A stretch of 5,603 nucleotides of DNA from NCBI GenBank assembly GCA_031276775.1, contig JAISML010000087.1:1-5603 (forward strand), given 5' to 3'. Shown here one piece after another: positions 1-5,272 of the stretch. This stretch comes from Eubacteriales Family XIII. Incertae Sedis bacterium (GTDB lineage Bacteria; Bacillota; Clostridia; Peptostreptococcales; Anaerovoracaceae). Both the position numbers and the translations under genes were made by a program. Each line of letters opens with the position of its first letter. The stretch's first letter is position 1. The notes under the pieces were generated by a model. The model had not been told where the DNA came from. It did no database searches and worked only from the letters and a program-made list of their open reading frames with translations.

Positions 1-912
1 GAAATCCGTCCACTGGCGCTGTCCCTGAAACCCCGCCGCTATCGCGTTGTTTCCATTGCTTTCCTCATGGAACCCCATCTCCCCGAGCTTGGGATTCCCC
101 TCCATCATGTCGCGCATGATGAGAGCCATCTTCACGCAGCAATCCCATATTCCGTCATGTTCCGCGCGTGTCTTTCCGGCCGCGCCGTTGTATACGTCCG
201 CGCGTTCGACGCAATGCCGGTTTACCCATGCGCGCGCCTTGTCGTACGCCTCCCGGTCGTACACGCCCTGTTCGATACGCCGGATCATCTCCGTCATATC
301 CTTGTATTCGCAACGCATGCCGAAGTACTTCTCAAACAGCTCCGGGTTGACAATGCTGCCCGCGATTCCCATCGCCACATTGCCGACGGACAGATAGGAT
401 TTGCCTTTCATTTCCCCGATCGCGACAACGCCGCGCGCCCAACGCAGGATCTTTTCGCGGACATCTTCCGGAATCGCCGTGTCCGTCGCATCCTGCACCT
501 CGCGTCCGTAAATCGAAAACACGGGAATGCCTTTCTGTGTGTGCGCGGCCAAAACCGCCGCGAGATAAACCGCGCCCGGCCGCTCCGTCCCGTTGAAGCC
601 CCAAACCGCTTTCGGTGTGGTTTTGTCCATATCCATCGTCTCGCTGCCGTAACACCAGCACGGCGTGACGGTCAGGGTCCCGCAGACGCCGGCCCTGTCG
701 AATTTCTCCTGACAGGCCGCCGCTTCCGCGACGCCCGAGATCGTCGTGTCGGCGATCACGCATTCCGCGGCAAAACCGTCCCTCGTTCTGACATGCCCCT
801 CGATGAGTTCTTTGGCGGCCCGCGCCATGCCCATCGTCTGTCCCTCGAGACTCGCCCGCACATTCTGCGAACCCTCACGACCGTCGATAACGGGTCTGAT
901 TCCGATTTTCAT
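1..912 (-). CDS. fucI: L-fucose isomerase, N-terminal 304 residues (runs off left edge)
   Basis: L-fucose isomerase (EC 5.3.1.25) interconverts L-fucose and L-fuculose, the first cytoplasmic step of fucose breakdown; many members also accept D-arabinose and use Mn2+. The reading frame is open from the ATG at 912 to the left edge and follows the E. coli FucI sequence I remember almost block by block: GIRPVIDGR (residues 4-12), AEAAAC (62-67), TPCWCYGSET (83-92), WGFNGTERPGAVYL (104-117), KGKSYLS (169-175), GIAGSIV (182-188) and AAGFQGQR (292-299). The family is about 590 residues long, so roughly half is present. The catalytic Glu, Asp and His of the C-terminal half lie outside the window and cannot be checked. 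The start is set by an AAGGAG site 7 nt upstream and by alignment to the family N-terminus. The gene is divergent from the surface-protein cluster and is probably a separate, sugar-regulated unit. No frameshift or damage is visible. Confidence 0.95.
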   Translation of the reverse strand, partial: MKIGIRPVIDGREGSQNVRASLEGQTMGMARAAKELIEGHVRTRDGFAAECVIADTTISGVAEAAACQEKFDRAGVCGTLTVTPCWCYGSETMDMDKTTPKAVWGFNGTERPGAVYLAAVLAAHTQKGIPVFSIYGREVQDATDTAIPEDVREKILRWARGVVAIGEMKGKSYLSVGNVAMGIAGSIVNPELFEKYFGMRCEYKDMTEMIRRIEQGVYDREAYDKARAWVNRHCVERADVYNGAAGKTRAEHDGIWDCCVKMALIMRDMMEGNPKLGEMGFHEESNGNNAIAAGFQGQRQWTDF

Positions 913-919
913 ATTTCCT

Positions 920-925
920 CTCCTT
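920..925 (-). promoter_or_regulatory. Ribosome binding site of fucI
   Basis: On the minus strand AAGGAG lies 7 nt before the ATG at 912. It fixes the fucI start at the position expected from the family N-terminus. Confidence 0.85.
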
Positions 926-929
926 ATAA

Positions 930-941
930 CGAAACGTTTCG
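930..941. promoter_or_regulatory. LacI-family-type operator in the fucI leader
   Basis: CGAAACGTTTCG is a perfect 12-bp palindrome centred on CG, the usual form of operators bound by LacI/GalR-family regulators and resembling the core of catabolite-responsive (cre) sites. It lies 17 nt upstream of the fucI start codon, just upstream of the ribosome binding site and just downstream of the proposed -10 element. A bound repressor there would block initiation or elongation. The symmetry is seen directly; the protein that binds (fucose-specific LacI-type repressor or CcpA) is inferred, and no regulator gene lies in this window. Confidence 0.6.
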
Positions 942-952
942 CCATCGTCTCT

Positions 953-982
953 ACGATACCACTTCTTGGCGCCGCGCGTCAA
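953..982 (-). promoter_or_regulatory. Candidate sigma-A promoter of fucI
   Basis: On the minus strand a -35-like TTGACG (982-977) is followed after 18 nt by a -10-like TATCGT (958-953). Transcription would start near 946, placing the palindrome at 930-941 within the first 20 transcribed bases. The -35 matches the consensus at five of six bases and the -10 at four of six. The spacing is slightly long, so this is a reasonable candidate rather than a firm call. Confidence 0.45.
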
Positions 983-1056
983 TCTATTTTTGAGGTGTGA
1001 AATCGGATCGGAATAGAACGAATACAACCATTGATTGCACTTAACTTCATAATCTA

Positions 1057-1086
1057 TTGATCTTTTCTCCTGAATTCGTCAATAAT
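1057..1086 (+). promoter_or_regulatory. Weak candidate promoter for the surface-protein gene
   Basis: TTGATC (1057-1062) and AATAAT (1081-1086) are separated by 18 nt in the AT-rich part of the intergenic region. If used, transcription would begin near 1093 and leave a leader of about 150 nt. The -35 is only a partial match and other AT-rich hexamers nearby could serve instead. Confidence 0.3.
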
Positions 1087-1162
1087 CAGATAATTCAAAT
1101 CGATTTAACGGCTGTGACATATTAAGGAAAGTTGCTATTTTTGGTTTGGTCGTATCGCCGGC

Positions 1163-1182
1163 CTGACCGTATTGCAGGTCAG
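1163..1182 (+). other. Small stem-loop in the leader of the surface-protein gene
   Basis: CTGACC (1163-1168) and GGTCAG (1177-1182) are perfect inverted repeats flanking an 8-nt loop. A short direct repeat TCAGCG overlaps and follows the right arm. There is no T-tract, so it is not a terminator. It could be an mRNA structure or a protein-binding half-site pair, and may also be chance. Confidence 0.3.
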
Positions 1183-1232
1183 CGATTCAGCGCATTTGCA
1201 TGTAATCAGTTATCACCGCAGAAACCCACGGA

Positions 1233-1238
1233 AAGGAG
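1233..1238 (+). promoter_or_regulatory. Ribosome binding site selecting a TTG (or GTG) start
   Basis: AAGGAG lies 7 nt before a TTG at 1246 and 4 nt before a GTG at 1243. The first ATG, at 1270, has only AAGGA at about 4 nt, which is cramped. Spacing therefore favours TTG 1246, although ATG 1270 would still give an intact signal peptide. Confidence 0.6.
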
Positions 1239-1245
1239 AGTCGTG

Positions 1246-3570
1246 TTGACAGAAGCACGCAAGGAAAAGATGTCAGAACAAACCATCTATCACAGGAGAG
1301 GCAGGAGGATCGTGCCTGCGGTTGTTGCAGCGCTTATGATTCTTGCATTGATGTTCCCGCCGCTTTCAGGCTCGGACGATGGACAGGCTTACGCCATCCC
1401 GGCTTATCCTTGGAGCGAGAGAGAAGCGACGGGCGATTATTTCTTCGACAATTACACGGATGTGCCGCAAAACTCGGTGTTCCAGCTCGTCACATCGGAA
1501 CGTCTGACGGATATACTGAGCAGCAACGGCACCTACTACATCGCCTTTGCAAGCCCCGGGCAGGCGACGGGTCAGAATCTTCTGCCCCTGATTCAGGCAA
1601 GGGCGCAGGCCCAAGGCGTGAGCAAGGTGTATGTCTATGACCCCTATGTCGACGGTTATCAGATTGACGTCACCGCGGCAGATCCGACCAGCCCGGCTCA
1701 GGCTTGGCTCGGAGGAAACAACTCTGCGTCGCTCGGAGCCGACGGCCAATATGGCACAGACGGCAACTGGACGCCAAGACCCGCCGATGTGTGGACCATT
1801 CTCAAGCACTTCCTTCCTGCGGCGGCAAGCGTGACGGACGGTGTTCTCGACGGGTTCAGCGGTCAGGACGCCGCGTTGCTCAAGGTGCAGATTTCGGACA
1901 GAACCGCGGAAAACATCCAGGACGGGCGCAGTCTGCTCGCCGGCGTCAGGCTGGATGCGGAGGAAACCTGGGCGGACGTCAGCGCCGCCAAGAGCGCGCA
2001 GATCGATGCGCTTATCAATACGGGCGCCGTCGCGGCCGGCGTCAGGAGCGACTGGGACTTCTTTAAGCGCATTTACAATGGCATGTGCAACTACCAGTCC
2101 AGCTCTCAGGCGACTCAAGGGTTCAAGGATGCCGGCGGCATCTTCCGCGAGACGGATTTCCCCGGCGGCGAAGGGTTCGCGCTGCGCCTCATCGACATCA
2201 AGGAAGCTTACAACCTTCTGAACAGCCCGGGGGAATTCCCGATATTTTTCGCTTCCGCCGCCTGCCACAACACTACGGCGATCATCAGACAGGTGGCGCT
2301 CACCGCGAAGGACAACGGGATCCCCACGGTCTATGTGGTGGACCCCCTGCTCGACAACCACCTGCGTTTCGGTACAGGCGCGTCGGTCGACACTGTCGTA
2401 AAGACCCAGAATGTTAGCGGCACTTATCTCAGGAACAACGCGACCGAAAACGCCTATAAATTCAGCTACCTCTACGGCGAGCTCGTGAAATACTTCGACC
2501 CCGGTTTCGTGACCGAAAACGAGAGCAAGCGCGGAACCACCATCGCCTACTTCCCGAACGGCCTTGTTCCGGATAGCGGCACCGAGGGCATATCGGTATC
2601 TCCGTTCGACACCGGCACGGCGGACGGCTACGCAGTGCTCGGGGACGGTCAGACGCGCCATGCCAAGCGTCTGCAGGCGCCCACGCTGATCCGATACAAC
2701 AAGGACGTCCAGAACCCCGTGACAGCCTACTGGCTGCACAGCGATCCGGATCCGCTTACCGGCAAGTCCACGAGCCCGCTCAATACCTACACCGAGTACA
2801 TGCTCGAAATCAACTATGTTGAACAGCCGGCGGATTATACAAGCGGCACATCACTTACCAACTACAAAGCGCCTGGCGCAAACGGCGGCGCCTCGGTGCA
2901 ACTGTCCCGCTACGAGATCGGCAATGAAGCCAAAGCGGCGCTCGCCAATGTGCTGCCCGCGCCGGAGGATCCCCCCGCGCCGGAGGAGCCCCCCGCACCG
3001 GAAGATCCCCCGGAGGTCGATACGCCCCCGGCAGCGACGGAGCGCGTAAACCTCGTGGATGCCCCGACCGGGATCAAAATTGAAGCCGACCCCGGCGTTC
3101 TGCCCGCATCCGCAAGCATTGCCGCGGTAAAACTCACCTCCGGCGCCTCCTACGATCTTGCAAAAAAAGCGCTGAAGAACCTCACGGGCAAGTTCCTCCC
3201 CTATGATATTTCGATCCTCGATTCCGCTCAGCAGAAGATTCAGCCGGACGGCAAGGTACTCGTGAGCCTCCCGATTCCGGCGGACTACAACAAAGCGAGA
3301 ACCGCGGTCTACTATATCGCGGACAACGGAAACGCGTCGCTCATACCGTCCGCGGTAGTCGGAGATTACGTGACTTTCCGGGCGGATCACTTCTCCCTCT
3401 ACGTGCTCGCCGAGCTGACGTCCGACGGGCGCTCGCCTCAGACCGGCGACGACACGGACCATACGGGTCTTATCGTGTGGACGGCGCTGATGGCGGCCGC
3501 GGCAATCGCCGGATCCGCATTGATTTTTGTGGGCAGGAGAAAGCTGAACAAAAAGCGCAACGAAACATAG
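1246..3570 (+). CDS. Sortase-anchored surface protein with two degenerate thioredoxin-like segments
   Basis: This is a predicted exported, wall-anchored protein of 774 residues (766 from ATG 1270). A signal peptide with an RRGRR n-region (17-21), a hydrophobic core (22-40) and likely cleavage after QAYA (47-50) opens the protein. Two segments at about 85-143 and 318-375 look like the first beta-alpha-beta of a thioredoxin fold. Both read FAS, then 28 residues, then DP, with no gap between the copies. Where thioredoxins have CxxC, the first copy has Q106-A-T-G109 and the second C340-H-N-T343. C281 and C340 are the only cysteines in the mature protein. A proline-rich linker (571-595) leads to a C-terminal domain (about 600-724) of the kind often found before the anchor in clostridial surface proteins. 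The end has SPQTG (730-734), a hydrophobic span (742-763) and a basic tail, a classic sortase signal. The exact function is unknown; the thioredoxin-like call is from pattern only. Confidence 0.85.
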   Translation: MTEARKEKMSEQTIYHRRGRRIVPAVVAALMILALMFPPLSGSDDGQAYAIPAYPWSEREATGDYFFDNYTDVPQNSVFQLVTSERLTDILSSNGTYYIAFASPGQATGQNLLPLIQARAQAQGVSKVYVYDPYVDGYQIDVTAADPTSPAQAWLGGNNSASLGADGQYGTDGNWTPRPADVWTILKHFLPAAASVTDGVLDGFSGQDAALLKVQISDRTAENIQDGRSLLAGVRLDAEETWADVSAAKSAQIDALINTGAVAAGVRSDWDFFKRIYNGMCNYQSSSQATQGFKDAGGIFRETDFPGGEGFALRLIDIKEAYNLLNSPGEFPIFFASAACHNTTAIIRQVALTAKDNGIPTVYVVDPLLDNHLRFGTGASVDTVVKTQNVSGTYLRNNATENAYKFSYLYGELVKYFDPGFVTENESKRGTTIAYFPNGLVPDSGTEGISVSPFDTGTADGYAVLGDGQTRHAKRLQAPTLIRYNKDVQNPVTAYWLHSDPDPLTGKSTSPLNTYTEYMLEINYVEQPADYTSGTSLTNYKAPGANGGASVQLSRYEIGNEAKAALANVLPAPEDPPAPEEPPAPEDPPEVDTPPAATERVNLVDAPTGIKIEADPGVLPASASIAAVKLTSGASYDLAKKALKNLTGKFLPYDISILDSAQQKIQPDGKVLVSLPIPADYNKARTAVYYIADNGNASLIPSAVVGDYVTFRADHFSLYVLAELTSDGRSPQTGDDTDHTGLIVWTALMAAAAIAGSALIFVGRRKLNKKRNET
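2956..3009 (+). repeat. Three 18-bp repeats coding for a PAPE(D/E)P linker
   Basis: Three tandem 18-bp units encode PAPEDP, PAPEEP and PAPEDP (residues 571-588 of the surface protein). Differences between units are mostly single-base. Such Pro/Glu linkers usually span the cell wall or separate folded domains, and copy number may vary between strains. Confidence 0.85.
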
Positions 3571-3603
3571 GCTGAAATTGCCGACGGATCATCGAACATT
3601 ACG

Positions 3604-3630
3604 TGGTGGCCGCGCTTTTCGCGGCCACCA
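3604..3630 (+). other. Strong intergenic hairpin between the two secreted-protein genes
   Basis: An 11-bp perfect stem (3604-3614 with 3620-3630, nine of eleven pairs G-C) closes a CTTTT loop. It lies 33 nt after the stop of the surface-protein gene and 10 nt before the ribosome binding site of the next gene. The sequence after it is AACAACAG, not a T-tract, on either strand, so it is not a standard intrinsic terminator. It more likely stabilises the 3' end of the upstream message, sets a processing point or causes partial attenuation. Confidence 0.7.
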
Positions 3631-3640
3631 AACAACAGTT

Positions 3641-3647
3641 AAGGAGG
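3641..3647 (+). promoter_or_regulatory. Ribosome binding site fixing the start at 3656
   Basis: AAGGAGG, a near-perfect Shine-Dalgarno, stands 8 nt before ATG 3656. It rules out a longer in-frame reading from 3578, which would run through the hairpin. Confidence 0.9.
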
Positions 3648-3655
3648 TCAGCAAG

Positions 3656-4465
3656 ATGTTGGTTTTGCACAGAAAGAGTATCGTCCGCGCAGCGCTTGTA
3701 TGTCTGCTGTCGGCAGCGCTGATTGTCGGCATACCCGCAGTCTTCCGGGCAGACGGCGCCTATGCGTGGGGCGGTTATCTCGAAGACTGCGATTTCGACG
3801 GCTATGACGACGAGACCGGCGCGCCCGTTCCGTGGTACGGCTATGACGAAACGCACGGCGACACCATACCTGGCGACTGGGACGGAAATGCCGGTTCCTA
3901 CACCGACAAGCACGAGGAGAGTCTCAGACCTCCGGCGCAGGGCGGCAACACCGGAGGAACTTCCGGAGACAACACCGGAGGAACTTCCGGCGGCAATACC
4001 GGCGGAACTTCCGGAGGCAATACCGGCGGAACACCCGGCGGCGATACCGGAGGAACGCCCGGAGGCAATACTGGAACCACGGGCGCAACGGGTACGGCCG
4101 GCACAACGGGTACGCCCGACACAACCGGAAAGACCGACACAACCGGCACATCCAAACCAACCGGCAAGACAGCCGATACAACGGGCAACGCAGACACTGC
4201 GGAAAAGACCGACGCGGCGGACACAGCCAAGCCAACGGACAAGACCGCCGACAAGACAGGCAGGACAGACACCGCCGAAAAGAAAACTTCCGCAAAGGTC
4301 ACAGGCAAGGAACTTGCGGCAGAGAACGATAAAAAGGAAAGCGGCGAAAAAGGCGGCGTCCCCGTCGCCCTCATCATCGTCGGCGTCATTGCGGTACTCG
4401 GCGCGGGCGGCGGTCTGGTCTTTTGGAAACGCAAAGCGGCCCAAAAGCAATCCGCACAGCAATGA
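3656..4465 (+). CDS. Secreted acidic Gly/Thr-repeat protein with C-terminal membrane anchor
   Basis: I do not recognise a named family for this 269-residue protein. Residues 1-37 form a signal peptide (basic HRK, hydrophobic core, cleavage after GAYA), matching the AYA site of the preceding surface protein. The mature N-terminus (38-90) is acidic and aromatic and contains D44-C-D-F-D-G-Y-D-D, which fits the start of an EF-hand or thrombospondin type-3 calcium loop (DxDxDGxxD), although loop position 12 is Gly. Six 8-residue Gly/Asn/Thr repeats follow (96-143), then a Thr/Asp/Lys-rich low-complexity stalk to about 220. The C-terminus has one hydrophobic helix (235-257) and a KRK tail, but no LPxTG-like sorting motif, so it probably stays in the membrane with the stalk outside. 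C45 is the only cysteine after the signal peptide. The gene overlaps the next by 4 nt, linking it to the thioredoxin lipoprotein. The role could be a flexible display stalk or partner for the redox module; this is inference. Confidence 0.85.
   Translation: MLVLHRKSIVRAALVCLLSAALIVGIPAVFRADGAYAWGGYLEDCDFDGYDDETGAPVPWYGYDETHGDTIPGDWDGNAGSYTDKHEESLRPPAQGGNTGGTSGDNTGGTSGGNTGGTSGGNTGGTPGGDTGGTPGGNTGTTGATGTAGTTGTPDTTGKTDTTGTSKPTGKTADTTGNADTAEKTDAADTAKPTDKTADKTGRTDTAEKKTSAKVTGKELAAENDKKESGEKGGVPVALIIVGVIAVLGAGGGLVFWKRKAAQKQSAQQ
3941..4084 (+). repeat. Six tandem 24-bp repeats coding for GGNTGGT(S/P)
   Basis: Six in-frame 24-bp units (144 bp) encode the consensus GGNTGGTS, with S changing to P in units 4 and 5 and the last unit degraded to GGNTGTTG. 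Synonymous differences (AAC/AAT, GGA/GGC, ACC/ACA) are spread among units, so the array is not freshly expanded. It is a coding minisatellite, with no spacers and no sign of CRISPR. Confidence 0.95.
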
Positions 4466-5136
4466 CCATGGCAACCGAAGGCCGAAAACGGACGATCGCG
4501 CTTCTTGCGCTGGCGTTCACCGTCGCACTGGCGTTTGCGGCCTGCGAAAGAAATGCCGCAGGGGATTCCGGGACGGGGGAAGACGGTTCAAACGGAAGTC
4601 CCAGGTTCCGCAACTGGATCGATGCGGAGCAGGAAGACGCCCGCAGTGCGCGGAATGCTTCCAATGACAGTCTGTCTGCCGGAGAAGCGTCTTGGCTGTT
4701 CGCCGTGCGCAGCATTGATCTGGACGGCGCCGCATTCTCCGGCGCGTCATTGAAGGAAAACAGGCTGACCGTCGTAAATTTCTGGGCGACCTGGTGCGGT
4801 CCCTGCGTGAAAGAGCTCCCGGCGCTGGGCAGAGTCGCCAATGACTATGCCCGGCGGGGGGTGGGCATCATCGGCGTACTGGTCGACGGCGTTACGGAGA
4901 CCGGCAAAACGGACGACGGCGCCATTGACGCAGCGAAAGCGTTGCTCGCGGATGCGGATGCGACGTATACGTCGGTTCTTCCGGATCGGGCAATCGGCGA
5001 GTCCTATCTCGGCGCTGTTTCTTCCATCCCGACGACGCTGATCGTGGATGCCGGCGGCAATATCGTAACCGAATTTCTCGGCAACAGGAACGAGGAGGAA
5101 TGGAGGAAAATCCTTGACGACGCGCTCTCCGAATAA
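4462..5136 (+). CDS. TlpA/ResA-type thioredoxin lipoprotein
   Basis: This is an extracytoplasmic, membrane-tethered thiol-disulfide oxidoreductase of the TlpA/ResA group, 224 residues from ATG 4462. That ATG overlaps the preceding TGA (ATGA), which implies translational coupling; no strong ribosome binding site is visible, and ATG 4468 is an alternative. A basic n-region (GRKR, 7-10) and a hydrophobic core end in LAFAAC with C28 as the likely lipid-modified cysteine; Phe at -3 is slightly unusual for a lipobox. A polar linker (30-75) precedes the thioredoxin domain (about 82-224): VVNFWATWCGPC with active cysteines C112 and C115, the KELPAL helix, a VGIIGVLVD strand, the cis-proline loop SSIP-T (P190) and the LIVDAGG strand. 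All key residues are present, so it should be active. Members reduce specific partners such as apocytochrome c or oxidised exported proteins. The substrate here is unknown; the following overlapping genes suggest its electrons come from, or go to, the CXXC peptide and the membrane 4Fe-4S protein. Confidence 0.93.
   Translation: MTMATEGRKRTIALLALAFTVALAFAACERNAAGDSGTGEDGSNGSPRFRNWIDAEQEDARSARNASNDSLSAGEASWLFAVRSIDLDGAAFSGASLKENRLTVVNFWATWCGPCVKELPALGRVANDYARRGVGIIGVLVDGVTETGKTDDGAIDAAKALLADADATYTSVLPDRAIGESYLGAVSSIPTTLIVDAGGNIVTEFLGNRNEEEWRKILDDALSE
5102..5106 (+). promoter_or_regulatory. Ribosome binding site for a TTG start inside the tlpA-like gene
   Basis: GGAGG stands 7 nt before TTG 5114, within the last codons of the thioredoxin lipoprotein gene. 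The first ATG in this frame (5147) has no ribosome binding site, so the TTG is the better start. Confidence 0.7.
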
Positions 5137-5272
5137 ACGACGGTTCATGCCTGTCTTGCCGCTCTTGGCGGCGGGCCTTGTTCTGATCGCGGCCGGCGCA
5201 CTGCGCGGCGAGACCGGAACCATTCTCGCGCGGGCGGTACGCATCTGTCTGGAGTGTATCGGCATTGGATAA
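5114..5272 (+). CDS. CD1871A-type small CXXC membrane peptide
   Basis: This 52-residue protein starts at a TTG (41 residues if ATG 5147 is used). It has a basic N-terminus (residues 4-10, with K8-R9-R10), one hydrophobic helix at about 13-30, a short RGET turn and a C-terminal CLECIGIG with C45 and C48. The RGE-x(n)-ICLECIGIG ending is the hallmark of the CD1871A-family CXXC peptides, which I recall as tiny proteins found beside 4Fe-4S membrane proteins in Clostridia. The basic N-terminus predicts N-inside, C-outside topology, so the CXXC would face the same side as the TlpA-like protein. It overlaps the gene before by 23 nt and the gene after by 8 nt, making it the middle of a coupled trio. 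A role as a redox shuttle between its neighbours is inference; the family has no demonstrated function that I know of. Confidence 0.85.
   Translation: MTTRSPNKRRFMPVLPLLAAGLVLIAAGALRGETGTILARAVRICLECIGIG

Larger units (their letters stand above)
913..1245. other. Divergent intergenic region, AT-rich in the middle
   Basis: This 333-nt gap separates fucI from the plus-strand surface-protein gene. The part from about 985 to 1140 is clearly richer in A and T than the flanking coding DNA, as expected of a two-way promoter region. It holds the fucI control elements at 920-982, a weak plus-strand promoter candidate at 1057-1086, a small AAATCGATTT palindrome at 1097-1106, a stem-loop at 1163-1182 and the ribosome binding site at 1233-1238. 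I see no RNA gene and no riboswitch that I recognise. The frame of the downstream gene stays open back to about 1132, but nothing supports translation from there. Confidence 0.7.

Noticed and set aside
67..993. Long plus-strand reading frame opposite fucI
   Set aside because: It is the antisense of the fucI coding sequence. The minus-strand protein matches L-fucose isomerase throughout, while the plus-strand product is Arg/His-rich with no recognisable motif.
1132..1245. N-terminal extension of the surface protein from a TTG at 1132
   Set aside because: It would put about 55 extra residues before a clear signal peptide, and the best ribosome binding site lies downstream at 1233-1238.
1366..2739. 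457-codon minus-strand reading frame opposite the surface-protein gene
   Set aside because: High GC content leaves the opposite strand open. It has no signal or family motif, and the plus strand has a signal peptide, repeats and a sorting signal in a continuous frame.
3604..3630. Rho-independent terminator
   Set aside because: No run of T follows the stem on either strand.
3578..3655. N-terminal extension of the repeat protein from an ATG at 3578
   Set aside because: It would translate through the strong hairpin and the Shine-Dalgarno, and would bury the signal peptide 26 residues in. ATG 3656 has AAGGAGG at 8 nt.
3941..4084. CRISPR-like array
   Set aside because: The 24-bp units are contiguous, in frame and coding, with no unique spacers.
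3898..4434. Val/Pro-rich minus-strand reading frame across the repeats
   Set aside because: It is the mirror of the Gly/Thr repeat coding on the plus strand, with no independent start signal.
4423..4461. Earlier ATG for the thioredoxin lipoprotein at 4423
   Set aside because: It lies inside the membrane-anchor coding of the previous gene, adds 13 residues before the signal peptide and has no ribosome binding site. The ATGA overlap at 4462 is more typical.
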